DNA of 64,000 bases from assembly GCA_902729315.2 (NCBI GenBank), contig LR746268.1, positions 1,113,501 to 1,177,500 on the forward strand, given 5' to 3'. Every line of letters begins with the position of its first letter. The first letter of the stretch is position 1. Below are positions 44,709-58,038 of the stretch, piece by piece. A program made the position numbers and the translations under genes. Source of the stretch: Spirodela intermedia. Its lineage: Eukaryota > Streptophyta > Magnoliopsida > Alismatales > Araceae. A model generated the notes under the pieces. It saw only the letters and a program-made list of their open reading frames with translations. It had not been told where the DNA came from and ran no database searches.

Positions 44709-47700
44709 ATGCCGAAGGTCTATGGCGTCGGGACGTACGATTTCCGGCGTCACAGGGTTGCAGAGTACCCTGTCCCCGGCCAGGCGGCGGCCGGCAGGGA
44801 GGCGGTGCCGGAGGTGGCGCCGCCGCAGGCGCCGGGGGCCGCTCTGGCGGGGTCGATTACGCTCTCCGAGATCCAGCGGGACAGGCTGACGAAGATCGCC
44901 GCCGCCAACTGGGCGAAGGGCGCGGAGGCGGCGGCTGGGGGGCGGGAGTTTAAGCCGGAGCTCGTGAGGGAGATTTACGAGACAGAGCTGCTGGTAAGTG
45001 ATGGGAGGAAAACCGTGCCGCTTCAGCGGGTGATGATCCTGGAGGTGAGCCAGTACCTGGAGAACTACCTGTGGCCGCATTTCGACCCTGAGACGGCGTC
45101 CTTCGAGCACATCATGTCGATGGTGCTCATGGTAAATGAGAAGGTACGCTTGCTTTTGGTAATGATCCTGATTCTCTCTATCTTTGTTGTTTAAATCGGC
45201 ATACTCTACATTAATATGTTTATTCTGTTCAAGTTTCGGGAAAATGTAGCGGCGTGGATTTGCTTTCACGACAGGAAGGATGCGTTCATGGCTTTCTTAG
45301 AGCGGGTTCTTCGTTTGAAGGAACAGGTGCTGTCCGACACTTTCATCATTTAGTCCGAAACTTATTCATTTGTTTTTGAACTACTCTTCTTTCTCTAATT
45401 GGAAGTTTCAGATGTAGCAAAGTGAGGGCTTTCCTATGTTGTTTTATGGTAAGGCGACGCGAAATTTACCGAGTGGAATAGAATATCAGAATAGAAAGTT
45501 ACCTGAAAACTGTCCTCGGTTGAAACTAGGGATTCTTATTGGCATCAAGAATACACTACATAGAAAAAACATAATTTTTTTTGGTAGCCTTATGTTTTCG
45601 GTAAACCGGAAAGGGTTGAACTGTGCTAATTTCAGCCAACCTTGATGAAATATATCAGGATATACTGCAGCCTTCCTGCTAGCAGATTATGTCATATGAC
45701 CGGTGAACTAAGTATATGAAAAAGCTGAATGCTAGTTGTTGTCTAACTGCTTCTTAACTACTTTCATTACATTTTTTTTTGGGAACTATGCTCTTGGATT
45801 TAAGTCTCCAGTTCATTTAAACCTATGTCCTTTCCCGTATGCATTCACCTTCCTCTAGATCCCAATAGAGTATGTGGTTGTCCTCCATTGCTAGGTCGTT
45901 TATTACCTTCCTCCCCATTGGTCTTTTTTCACCACATTTCAGCCATTAGCATTGGCGTGGATCCGGAGAGCAACTGATCCTCCTCTCCTAGAATGTTCTT
46001 GATGTCCATTTTCCCCTGGGTATTGTGAGAGTCAGCCTTTTGTTTTTCCCATATGAGGTGATCAGTTGAAAGAGTGGGCGAGATCACTTTGGAGTGAAGA
46101 AGGGAACCACTTGGTTTTTAGTTTTGGTCTAACGCCATATGAATGATATATAAGTTGTTTTTTTGAGAGTATACAGATCAACCACTCGTACATAACCCCC
46201 TTATGTTTTTTTTCCTTTTTGTGGAACCGACACTTTCTTGATGAAAAAAAGAAAACTTTAGCTAAATCCACTACCAAAGTTTGCATACTTTTTGGAAGCT
46301 ATTTCTACTCAACTCTCGTCCGCTTTTCTTTGTTAGTATCCGTCACATAGCCTGATGGAGAGTATGACCTTTTTTATTTCATTCTGACTCTAGTAGGCAT
46401 TTGGTTGCTTAAAATCAACTTTAATTGAACTCTGGCAAATTGGAGTGAACATCCATCAAGGAACCGAGTCAAGCTCTGGAATGACGACTTTGAATGTGGT
46501 TTCTTTGAAGGTGTGATTGGAACATAATGAAGGAAATAAAGAAGGCCCGAAAAAATGAGGACCTAAAGCTCCCAAAGGGTGAAATGCTCACAGCCTAGAC
46601 ATTCATCACCTTCTCTGCATCAGATCCTTTGTTTTAGGCTATTTTGGCTGTATTTTCCTTTTTTCTAGGGCATCCAATCTTTTAGATGTCTAGTTTGTTG
46701 AATTTTTTATAGGCCCTTGAGATAAATGTGTTATTTATAGGACTACGAATCTAGTTTCTATCCACACAATTTTTTTCTGAATATAGAATCATGTGGTGAC
46801 ATTTTCACTGTGATCAATCTTCAATTGTCATCTTTGATGTGATAAATTTGGCCTATGTCTGTTCAATATTGATCTCATTTTTGTGCCTCTTTGTTTAGGG
46901 AAGAGTGCTAGGTATTGCTGAGAAGACTAACTACTTGCTATTTATGATTAATGCCTTTCAGGTATGTGTTTATTCAATGAGTTTTGTGGTAGCCGATGAA
47001 TTGTCTCTATACTTTGTGTTTTGCCTTTTTTTTCTATTTTTCTTAGATCAATTTTTATTTTTTCATACTGCAAAGTTGCAGGCTAATATTTTTATAGCTC
47101 AATCACTTTCAGCTCATGTAGACTATATACTAGAATCTTCTCTCATATTTATCGGTGGAATTCATGTGCATTTTGTCTGTCATCTGATTTTTAGGGTAAT
47201 GAAGTGCTTATTTGATTAGCTTTTTCTTTTCACTGTTGGTTCATAATGATCCCTTGGAAACTTGGTTAGTGATACAAAATCCCCTGTGGCAGTGATCTGT
47301 TGGGTTCATAAATGCTGTTCCTGTATTCAACCATCTCTGGTTTTATTAGAGAATGATCTGACATCTTTTTCCTTATTTCTTTCAGAAGGAATTGAATTGC
47401 AATAAATTTTTATTTCATAACTTGAAAACTAAGGATAAAATCTATCTGCAAACAGAATCTTTTACTCGAAGACAACTATCCTACATAATACATTTGCAGA
47501 GAAAATCTTTATGCTTATAGGATTTTGATTTCCCCTCCTTTTCATATATACATTTTCTTTACACTAGAAATGAGTTGCTCACATTGCTCTAATAACAAAC
47601 CAGAGGATATTGTTCAAAACCTGTTACTTTTTTTCTTCAAAGTCACCACGTGAGCTTTAGTTGATGAAGTTTTAAGGTGATAGTATCAAAGGGTGTTGGT

Positions 47701-50700
47701 TGATGGCATGGGATGTTGATGACCATGAAGTTACAGGGAAAAAAGAGGTCATCTTTTGGTATTGTATCGTCATGAACTACACAGTTGGTTTTGTTTGGAG
47801 GAAATGTTTCTTGTCAATTTTTCTCTTAGTTGCTGACGATAGAAGTTGGATGAATGCTGTGAGGAATGGGTTAGTGATTAATCTTATTAATCATAATTTT
47901 TTGTCCCTTGTTTTCTTGGTTTTTATTTTTATAAAAAGTGAAAATGTGTAAGGTTACATTGAAGAAGCTTCAGAGATCTATTTAAAAAATCAGGCCAATG
48001 TTATTTCAGTTAGAACCATTACGACTCTACTGTGGGAACGGTGATTCCTGCTGGTCAATTTTGTGCTGTGTACTCATTTATTTTAAATTACTTTTTTCTA
48101 ATGTGGAGCGCCTGTTTGCCAGACCTAGTTGCCATGAAATTTATCACCTTAGGTTTCCTCCACATTGCACTTCTGAAGATTTAGTTACTTTTTCTTGCCA
48201 AATGGCCTAATATATCGTTGCAAATAGCCATAACAGTATCTTTTTTCCGCTTCCATTAAACCTATTTTTTCTTGTTCATTCTTATCTCGCTTTACTTGTC
48301 CTAAACCTGCATTTGGAAATGGATGGGTTGTCACATTACTGATTTCTCATAGCATTCTACAGATAAAAGTTGCCTGAGGTTGATGGGTTTCTCATACACA
48401 TTACTGATTTCTTGTTCATTAATTGTTTTCATCCTTTGCTTATCTCTGTAGAGTCTCGAAGATGAAATTGTCAGTGAGACAGTTCTTAGATTAGTTAGCC
48501 TTCAGTTATGGCACAGTTTGTCTCATGGCCGATTCAAGGTATGTTTTTTCATGGCTTTGAAATAGTTGTCTAACTTTTTAATCTCTGAGACCTTTTTTAT
48601 CTGGTGCAATCCAATAGATGGAGTTATGTCTTAATCCCCATCTGATTAAGAAGTGGAGAAAAATGATTAAGAGAGAACTGAAGGAGTCTAAGAAAGCAGG
48701 GAAACCATTTAATTCTTCCAGTGCGCTCGAAGTGACATTCTTGAGGAACCTCATTGAGGAATTTCTGGTGGTACGTTTGAAACAACCATACCGACTCTTT
48801 CGGCTTCTCAGTTTCTTATCAGTATCTTAATTGGCTGTTGCTAGTTTTTTTTCGCTTTTTGATGGGGGATCATATTCCAGATACTAGATTCGAAGGTTAT
48901 ACCACAAAAGGATGTCAAAGACCACTTCAACTCATTTGGGTTTGAGCAAGTTGATGAGGGCTGTGTTTTGTACTGTGAAAGATTTATGGAATTCTTGATT
49001 GATCTGTTGAGTCAGCTCCCCACAAGGAGGTACGAGTGACAATTTTCTCCTTTTTTTGCTAGACATTGCCAATTTAGTTTTGTTTATGATATGGTGTTGT
49101 GAAATTTGACTAGCTTTGATCCTATGACTCTTCTGTGGTCTCTGGATTTGTTGATTGGTTAGCATATATTTACAGTCTAGGATTAGGGTTGTTTCCATTA
49201 ATGGGTACATCCTTTATTACTGGGGCCGCTACATGTTCTTCACCTTAGTACATAATCATCGTTTATCAGTACTCATTTAGCAGTTGCCTGTATTTCTTAA
49301 TCTATATTCTCCTCTGGCACTCTCTGACAGACTAAACTATGGCGTTTACTAAGATGCATGAGCATGGACGAAGCAAATACAAGATGCTCATTTGTGGGCC
49401 TTAAAATTTATTTTTGTATAGACGCGTTCTATAATCATGACATTCAGATGATTTGTGCAGCAATTAAGTTTGATCGATTGTAGTCATGAGTTGTGACCAT
49501 AGTAGATGCCGCTACATTGTAAATTAGCTGAGCTGACAAAGAAGAACGAGCAAGATTGTATTAGCAGTCTGACCTAAATATTGACAATATTTCACCTCAG
49601 GAACTTTCTTTTGCATGGTCTTTTTGGATTTTTCTATGATTATTAAATGCTAAGTAAGTCATAGGGGCGGATTTAAAAAAAGGATCTCTGGAAGGGGATC
49701 TTTGTCTGGATGGATGAAAGGTGGGGGAAATTTTAAGTTCGGATGGTTCGTGTAGGTGGACTTTTTTTCTTGACCTAAATCTTCTCTGCACATGGACATT
49801 CAGTAAATGTGGATGAAGTATTCTTGATCAATTGTTTTTGGAATATGTATTGATTTTTCTTTGTTGAGTGCTTTTTACTTCAATTTTTTTTGTGTTGTGC
49901 AGTTCTGTTCACTAAACGTGATTGGATTTACATTGCTATATCTTATCTGGGATTATGCTTGTTTACAATTAGTTTCACTAGTGTTTTGTAATTCTTATTG
50001 ACGAGAGTCATTTTGTTAGTTCCGTAGTTATTGACACGATTTTCATTTAAATAGGTTTCTGAGGCCTGTTGTTGCTGATGTTGCTGTTGTTCCAAAATGT
50101 CACTTGAGTGTTCTGTATTCCCATGAAAGAGGGAAGCTTTTTGCCCAGCTGGTAGACTTGTTACAATTTTATGAAGGTTTTGAAATTGATGACCACGTTG
50201 GCACACAGTTGAGTGACGACGATGTATTGCTTGGTCATTATTCTCGCCTGCAAGCATTTCAGTTACTAGCCTTTAAACAAATTCCTAAGGTATGCATGCA
50301 TAAGACGTCAAATGTCTTCTTCAGGATTCCAACTTTTGGAGTTATTATCTGGGACGTTTCTTGATCGATTTAACACATTAGAACAAATGGTCTGTATTTT
50401 CTGGTTAAACTGTCTCTTGGTTGTCAATAATCAATTCTTATTTTTTGTTATTGTAGTTAAAAGAACTTGCACTAGCGAACATTGGCGTGATCCATAAACG
50501 TTCTGATCTCTCCAAGAAATTGTCCATACTGTCTTCAGAAGAGCTACAGGACCTGGTTTGCAGAAAGGTCTGTAACATTATGATTCTTTTTCTTTGATAC
50601 TGTGGAAACATATAATTAATACTTTCTCTAGTAAAATGCCTGTATTGTATATATTGCATCTGCAATTGGTTGTGGAGAAATACTGAGGCGTGTAAACTTG

Positions 50701-53700
50701 AATGATGTTAAATTTTCGATGTGCAATCTACAGTCTTTTTGTTGTGGTTTCTTTTTCTATCCTGGATTATCTATCATTTCCTTTTCATTCCTGTTAAGCT
50801 ATTAGGTATATTAACTAATTTGATCGTTTTTGCATATGTAATCGAATATTTTCTTTTCTAAGAATGTTATGAAATCTTACTTAGATTAAGTTATTTCATT
50901 ACCTTCTTCCATGTTCTTTTGTACGAGATAATCTTTGTAGAAATGCGGAAATCGGTGGTTTTTGTTTTTGGAATGAAATTTAATATACTTAAAGGATCGG
51001 CTGATATTTCATAGTGAAATAAATTTTGTTTGAATCCTCTCTTCAATCGTGAAATGCTTGTGTTACAGCTCAAACTGGTGTCTGCTGAGGACTCCTGGGC
51101 GATGAGGACTGATTTCCTTGTTGAAGTTATGGTGTCCTTCTTTGGGAAACGTCAGTCCCAGAAAGAAGCAATAAATGCTCTACCTCTCTACCCAAATGAG
51201 CAGATAATGTGGGATGAAAGTCTTGTGCCCAGTATCAATTATTCAGGGGAAGGCTGCCTCGCACTTCCTAAGCTTAATCTACAGTTCTTGACACTTCATG
51301 ACTATTTGTTAAGAAATTTCAATCTTTTCCGACTGGAATCGACATATGAGATCCGTGAAGACATACAGGAAGCTATCCCCCACCTTCTCGCATATGTTAA
51401 TAATGAGGGAGAGACTGCTTTTCGAGGTTGGTCTAGAATGGCTGTGCCAATAAAAGTGTTTAGAATAACTGAGGTGAAACAGCCAAATATTGGAGAAGTC
51501 AAGCCGGCATCTGTAACTGCAAATGTTACATTTAACATTTCCAGTTACAGGGCTCATATTCGATCTGAATGGGATTCCCTCAAAGAGCATGATGTCTTAT
51601 TTTTACTGTCAATTAGACCTTCGTTTGAACCTCTTAGTGCAGAGGAAGCTGCTAAGTCCACTGTGGCAGAGAGGCTTGGCCTTCAATATGTACGTGGATG
51701 TGAGGTCATTGAAATTCGGGACGAGGAAGGAGGACTGATGAATGATTTCACCGGAAGAATCAAAAGGGATGAATGGAAGCCACCTAAAGGAGATCTTCGA
51801 ACTGTTACAGTCGCACTGGATACTGCACAATACCATATGGATGTCAGCAGTATTGCAGAGAAGGGTACTGAGGATGTTTATGGAACATTTAACATCTTAA
51901 TGAGAAGAAAACCGAAGGAGAACAACTTTAAAGCAATTCTTGACTCCATAAGGGATCTCATGAATGAATACTGTATTGTTCCTGACTGGTTACATAATAT
52001 ATTCCTTGGCTATGGGAATCCTTCTGCTGCACAGTGGATCAACATGCCTGATCTTTTGGATGTTGTGGACTTCAAAGACACATTTGTCGATGCACAACAT
52101 TTGATTGATAGTTTTCCAGAATATGAGGTACAAATCATTATCCTTTTGCCTTTATGTTTAACTACTCATTACCTGACATTCATACTTATCAATGTGATCC
52201 TCAGCAAATTTTGACGGCCGTACTTTCTTCAGGTTTGTTTTGTAAATTCACATGGTGCAGAAGAATTGCATCCAAAGCCACCTTTTAAGATAAACCTTCC
52301 TAAAGCTCTGAAAGCTAGCTCTCATGCACTTTCAGATAATATGAAGTCTGGAAATCGTGTATCCAGTAATAATGAGAATAACTCTGAGCAGGAAAAGATT
52401 GTCGTTGAGACATACATTCCGGCTGATCCAGGCCCTTATCCCCAAGATCAGCCCAAGCAGAACTCAGTTAGATTTACTCCTACTCAGGTACCTAGCATCT
52501 TCTGTTGATAGCAATGTATAGACGCCATTTTATCATTTTTTTCATTCGAGTGAGTATAGCAATGCTACATTTGCCTCATAAATGTTGAAGATATATATGT
52601 TGATATCCTTCGTTCTGTGTACTAAAAAAATTATCTATAATTCGTCATTTACCATCAAATTTAGAGGCAACAAGAAAATCCTCGTATGGATGAAAGCCTT
52701 AAACCTCAATTTACGGTAAATAATTAGTGCAATGCCACTTTAATTATAAATGTATGACAGGTGGAAGCCGGACTTCCGAGAAAACAACAGCGAAGCCTGC
52801 TACAATGTATGGCTTTTCATATTTTCTTGGATTCTATCTGTATCATAGGCAATTATAATAGCAGTACGGATGATGTGTTGGTCAATATCCCTTCTAAGAG
52901 GTGATGCTATGGTTATACTCGGTGTCTATGCCATTTTGCTGTTTTTAAATGAGTTCTTAGAATTATTTTACGAATGGGATGCATATGGAATTTCCAGAAG
53001 AATTACTTTAAAAGATGCTTTTCTAGTTCTAGAATGCTGTTCGTTGGTACTTTTATTAGACTAAGTTTTGACTGATGATTTAAGTTAGTTGGCTGATAAT
53101 TTTAGTTAAATATGTATGTTGGGTGCAAATGGAATTGATGGTGTATAAAGCATCACATAAGTAATGTTCACGATGGCATTTTTGCCGATTTATAACTCCC
53201 AGTGAACTATTGATGTAGTCAACATCTCAAATTCATATTAGATTATCATGGTCGTCAATCACCACTTTTAAGTTCGATGATGTATTTTTTTTTCCGTTGT
53301 AGGTTGGAGCAATTATTTCTGGTGTTCAACCAGGGTTGACAATGGTTGTTGGTCCACCTGGTACGGGAAAGACTGATACAGCTGTCCAAATATTGAATGT
53401 TCTCTATCATAATTGTCCATCTCAGAGAACATTAATCATCACGCATTCCAATCAGGCGCTGAATGATCTTTTTGAGAAAATCATGCAGGTATAACCGTAC
53501 TATTTCTTTATTGTACTGGCGCTGTAAGGAATCACATTTGTGCTGTCACAGAAATATTAAGTGACTAAGATGCTTACTTGCATGTGATAACAGTACTTGC
53601 CATTTGTCTTCGTTGCATGCTCCCTTCGTTTTTCTCACTTTCTCTGGGTTTTTTTTTTGGGACATGGAATAGTACGGAGGGTCATTAATCTTTGTAATTT

Positions 53701-56700
53701 CTCAGCAAGGATGTAGATACTGTGACATTTATGTAAGTACGCAAGAAAATGTTCATGAAGCTAAAAAAAAATTAATTTTTTATGAGGCACTGGAATAAAG
53801 GTTTCAACATTATTACGCATTTTGGATACATCTCTGAATCACTGGGCTTCCTTTTTCTCTATGTTTGTTTTTATTGTCGGCTACATCTTGTTCCTCCAGC
53901 ATTCTGGTCACAGTTTAAGAAGAAAGTGTCTGCTTTTATTTTCTGTGGGAATAAGTATCCATCTTTATCACAGAGGTTTTCCTGAAATTAAGTTTTTAGG
54001 GATATTAAAAGCATTTTACATATAGAGAAATCTGCTATTTTTTACATATTATTTTCCTTTTACACATTTTAGAGAAATCTGCTCTTCAAAATTAAAAGCA
54101 GAGTTTGAATTTAACAATGCAAGCAACAATTTTCTTGATCTTTTATGCACCAAAGTCTGTAAGGGAATATTCCAAGATATGTAAATAGATTCGGATTCGG
54201 AGGACATGAATCATCTGTGAACTAGCTGTTTTTTTCTTTTTAATACCAGATGAAAAAGTCAACTGTGTGTCTGTTACTTTGCTTTCTCATTTTTGCTTCA
54301 GAGGTTGGACTTTTCTCTTTGAGTATGTACACATTATTTCCTCCATGCCTTTTAATGCTAATATCCATTCCATCATGACAGAGAGATGTCCCTGCTCGGT
54401 ATCTACTCCGTCTGGGACAGGGTGAACAGGAGCTGGCCACTGATCTTGACTTCAGCCGCCAAGGTCGTGTGAACGCGATGCTTGTTCGTCGACTTGAGCT
54501 TCTTGCTGAAGTGGAAAGGCTCGCACAATCACTCGGTCTTCCAGAAGACGTGGGCTATACTTGTGAATCTGCTGGATACTTCTGGTTGATGCACGTGTAC
54601 TCCAGGTGGGAGCAATTCCTTGCCGCATGTGCAACAAATCAAGATAACCCCACATTTGTCAGAGATAGATTTCCATTTAAGGAGTTCTTCACCAATGCTC
54701 CCCGACCAGTTCTCACGGGTCAATCTTTTGAGAGAGACATGAGGGCGGCAAAGGGCTGCTTCCGCCATCTTACGACAATGTTCCAGGAACTGCAGGAGTG
54801 CCGGGCTTTTGAGTTGCTCAAATCAACAGCCGACCGGGCGAATTATCTGATGACCAAGCAGGCGAAGATCGTGGCCATGACCTGCACCCACGCGGCACTT
54901 AAGAGGAAGGATTTCCTCCAGCTGGGCTTCAAGTACGATAACCTACTTATGGAAGAAAGTGCTCAGATTTTGGAGATCGAGACGTTCATACCGATGCTTC
55001 TCCAAAGGCAGGAAGACGGCTACGCACGGCTGAAACGCTGCATATTGATAGGTGATCACCACCAGCTGCCTCCGGTTGTCAAGAACATGGCTTTCCAGAA
55101 GTATAGCCACATGGATCAGAGTCTTTTCACCAGATTTGTTCGCCTGGGAGTGCCCTACATCGAGCTGAATGCACAGGGTAGAGCTAGGCCCAGCATAGCT
55201 AAGCTCTACAACTGGAGATACAGAGATCTTGGGGACCTTCCTTTTGTACGGGAGGAGGCTATGTTTCATAGGGCTAATTCTGGCTTTAGCTATGAGTATC
55301 AGCTGATTGACGTTCCTGACTACCACGGGAGAGGTGAGTCGGCGCCTTCGCCTTGGTTCTATCAGAATGAAGGCGAAGCCGAGTACATCGTCAGTGTGTA
55401 CATGTACATGCGTCTACTTGGATACCCGGCCAATAGGATTTCCATATTGACCACTTACAATGGGCAGAAGCTTTTGATCCGTGATGTTGTAAATAGAAGA
55501 TGCATGTCGAATGGCATCGGCCCTCCCAGCAAGGTCTTAAATTCACGACCCTTTTCTCTCTCATCTTCACCAAATGCTTGGTTTCGTTGACCCACCCATC
55601 ATGTTTTAATTATTTCATTATTTATATTATATTATTAATGCACACACCCAGCCACACACCCATCATGATATACATATGTTTGACCAAAAACATTCCATAT
55701 ATTCATTTAAATGCTACATATGGACCTTAGTTCATATCTTTTGTCTTAATCCACCATGGTTCTGTTCACTTTATTGCTATGACGTTTAATATAATATATT
55801 AATGTATCATGGACCCTCATAGCAAGGTCTTTAATTTCATCTTGACCAAACAACCATACACATTCTCATGGACCCATCGTGGTTCTGCTTTAATCTAAGT
55901 CCAATGCGTTCGGAATCTGTTCTGGATAGCCTGCTGAGTTTGACTTTTTGCATGGCAGGTTGCCACGGTGGATAAGTTTCAAGGACAGCAGAATGATTTC
56001 ATTCTGCTATCGCTTGTGCGGACCCGCTTTGTGGGCCATCTCCGAGATGTGAGGAGGCTGGTTGTCGCCATGTCGCGCGCACGGCTCGGGCTCTATGTCT
56101 TCTGCCGCCGTTCCCTCTTTGAGCAGTGCTACGAACTGCAGTCCACATTTCAGCTGCTGCTCCAGAGGCCAGATTCTCTGGTCCTGAACCTCCAGGAAAG
56201 CTCTCCTTTTACTGAACGTCTCGTTGGGGACACTGGCACTGGGCATTTTGTCAGCGGCATTCAAGAGATGGAAGAAATTGTCAACTTCAAGATGCACCAG
56301 CTATATCAGGTAACTATGTTCTTCAATCGTTGCAGGGTGGATAGAACTTGATCATGATTCGCAAAGTCCCTAGATTATTATTTTTCAGTTACTGATCCAC
56401 GAGTCCCCATCTTCTCTCTCATCTAGGAGATATGTTCTACATATCTCCTAAGTTTTGCCGTCTATATCAGGCAACTATGTTCTTCAATTGTTGCAGGGTG
56501 TGTAGAGCTTGATTGTGATCCATGAGTCCCCATATTTTCTCATTTAGGAGATATTTTCTTCATATCTCCTAAGTTTTCTCATTATTATTTTCTCTGAACA
56601 TCTTCTGATTATTCGCGAATATCTGACTATTCTTATTATAGGCAGAACTGATTTAACCCCCTTGAGTCTCTGGTCAACGAGGCCCTAAAAAGCTTGTTAT

Positions 56701-56927
56701 TATTATAGGCACAGCTCATGAGCCATCACCAGCAGACCACAGCATACGCGGAGGAGTCAACGAGACCAGAAGATGGAGATGACACCCACATGGTCAACGA
56801 GGAGGAAGATCAGGAACCTCGTTCTCCTGGGATCTCGCAGGATTCAACCATGGCCGCCGCCAACGGGGAAGCCGAGGGGGACACGACGGATGACAAGGGC
56901 TTGGGAGATGAACTCAAGGTGGAGTGA
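44709..56927 (+). CDS. EMB2765: RNA helicase Aquarius (intron-binding spliceosomal protein), complete, 14 exons
   Basis: SF1 RNA helicase of the spliceosome, orthologue of human AQR and Arabidopsis EMB2765, binding intron RNA upstream of the branch site. Exons: 44709-45143, 45234-45326, 46899-46961, 48452-48538, 48618-48770, 48881-49029, 50055-50289, 50457-50567, 51069-52127, 52233-52487, 53303-53488, 54382-55533, 55959-56309, 56709-56927. They give 1515 residues, close to the family's roughly 1500. The start [20 protein letters not shown] is the conserved N-terminus. The ARM-like half covers about 1-450. The helicase core has Walker A GPPGTGKT (897-904), EESAQ as motif II (1133-1137), GDHHQLPPV (1166-1174), [20 protein letters not shown] (1329-1339) and [13 protein letters not shown] (1362-1374). 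The tail is acidic and poorly conserved. The upstream region has TATA-like sequence and AAACCCT motifs. Introns 12 and 13 carry duplicated donor regions. Confidence 0.97.
45144..56708 (+). other. Aquarius introns longer than 300 bp: contents
   Basis: Introns 45327-46898, 46962-48451, 49030-50054, 50568-51068, 52488-53302, 53489-54381, 55534-55958 and 56310-56708 are T-rich, as plant introns are. No gene, RNA or transposon was recognised in the first six. The last two contain partial duplications of the preceding exon-intron junction. Confidence 0.6.
56300..56580. repeat. 161-bp duplication spanning the exon 13 donor of Aquarius
   Basis: CTATATCAG with GTAACTATGTTCTTCAAT (56301) recurs as CTATATCAG with GCAACTATGTTCTTCAAT (56462). 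Similarity continues through TTGCAGGGTG, GAACTTGAT/GAGCTTGAT, GAGTCCCCAT and GGAGATAT...CATATCTCCTAAGTTTT. In the second copy the donor GT is GC. Confidence 0.88.
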
Positions 56928-57163
56928 CCTATCTCATCCTGTAGAAACCCACCCCGTTAGCTTTTCGTGCTCTTTTGTGCATATTTTGCCGATTAGTCTC
57001 CCAGATTCTTGGAGATTGAATGCTGGAATTTTGAGGATCAGTAGTTTTTGTGGGTCTATTTCTGCAAATCTTGACGAGGTATAATTTAACGTTTTTGTTT
57101 TTGTTTTTGTTTGTGTGGGTGCATAGTCTTCTGATTATTCACAACGAAGGTGGCTTACTAGGG

Positions 57164-57164
<1 letters not shown>

Positions 57165-57246
<82 letters not shown>
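57165..57246. repeat. Long (GA)n microsatellite, about 80 bp
   Basis: About 40 uninterrupted GA dinucleotides, the longest simple repeat in the window, about 240 bp past the Aquarius stop codon. Confidence 0.95.
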
Positions 57247-57249
<3 letters not shown>

Positions 57250-57547
57250 ATCGTCGAATAGTGTATGACCCAATACACTATAATCAGAAACCCATTTGGG
57301 TTACTAGGAAATAGAGGGGTAGAGAGAGAGAGAGAGAGTTATCAAGTCAAAAGGATATTATTTATTTGGCTCATCTCAATCACGCTAATTCAAAGTTAAA
57401 ATTGACCTGGAGAAAATCAGTTCTTAATTTAGATTCTATTTATTTTTGTTGAGTTTAGGCTCTACTTAACCATTGCGTAAGTTTTACGTTATAAACTTTG
57501 TAATTAAATATATAAATAAAACAAGGTTATTTTTAAAAAATGCGAAT

Positions 57548-57723
57548 GTCTGATGCCTTCTCTTTTCAAGACGTTTCTCACTTTTGCCTCTCTCTCTCTC
57601 TCCTAATAATAGCAGACGTATCCGATAGAGAGAGAGCGAGAGACGGAGAGAGAGAGAGAGCGAAAGTCTGATGCCTTCCCTTTTCAAGACGTTTCTCTCT
57701 CCTATTAATAGCAGACGTATCCG

Positions 57724-57740
<17 letters not shown>
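57548..57740. repeat. 118-bp two-copy repeat upstream of the SDR gene
   Basis: GTCTGATGCCTTCTCTTTTC (57548) recurs with one change at 57666. Both copies continue with AAGACGTTTCTC and later TAGCAGACGTATCCGATA, then a GA or TA/GA run. Confidence 0.88.
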
Positions 57741-57755
<15 letters not shown>

Positions 57756-58038
57756 GGAAGGGTCAACGTCGTCTTCTAGTTTCAATATTCTATTTCTTTT
57801 TCCTATTTGTCGGGCTAAGATGAGTGCAAGGCTATAATTTGAGGGTATAAATAGTATTCATGGTAATAATTTGAGAGTACAGTCAACGAATGAGGGATTT
57901 AATCATAATTTGACATTTCTAAGCACGATCTTCACGTGTGTACGCGTCTGTCTGCTTACAACCGTCAAAGTTCTTCTTCTTCTTCTCCTCTTTTCTGAGG
58001 GAGATCAGCCTCCGTTTCTCAGGGAGGAAGGGATAACT

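Larger units (their letters stand above)
56928..58038. other. Spacer between Aquarius and the SDR gene
   Basis: Begins with the Aquarius 3' UTR. It then holds the long GA run (57165-57246), a shorter one (57320-57338), a two-copy repeat (57548-57740) and the SDR promoter/leader. No gene recognised. Confidence 0.6.

Noticed and set aside
51030-51068. Frame opening ahead of Aquarius exon 9
   Set aside because: This is intron 8 sequence; the acceptor TGTTACAG at 51068 starts the exon and restores the family frame.
57050-57268. Arg-Glu repeat frame
   Set aside because: Translation of the long GA run.
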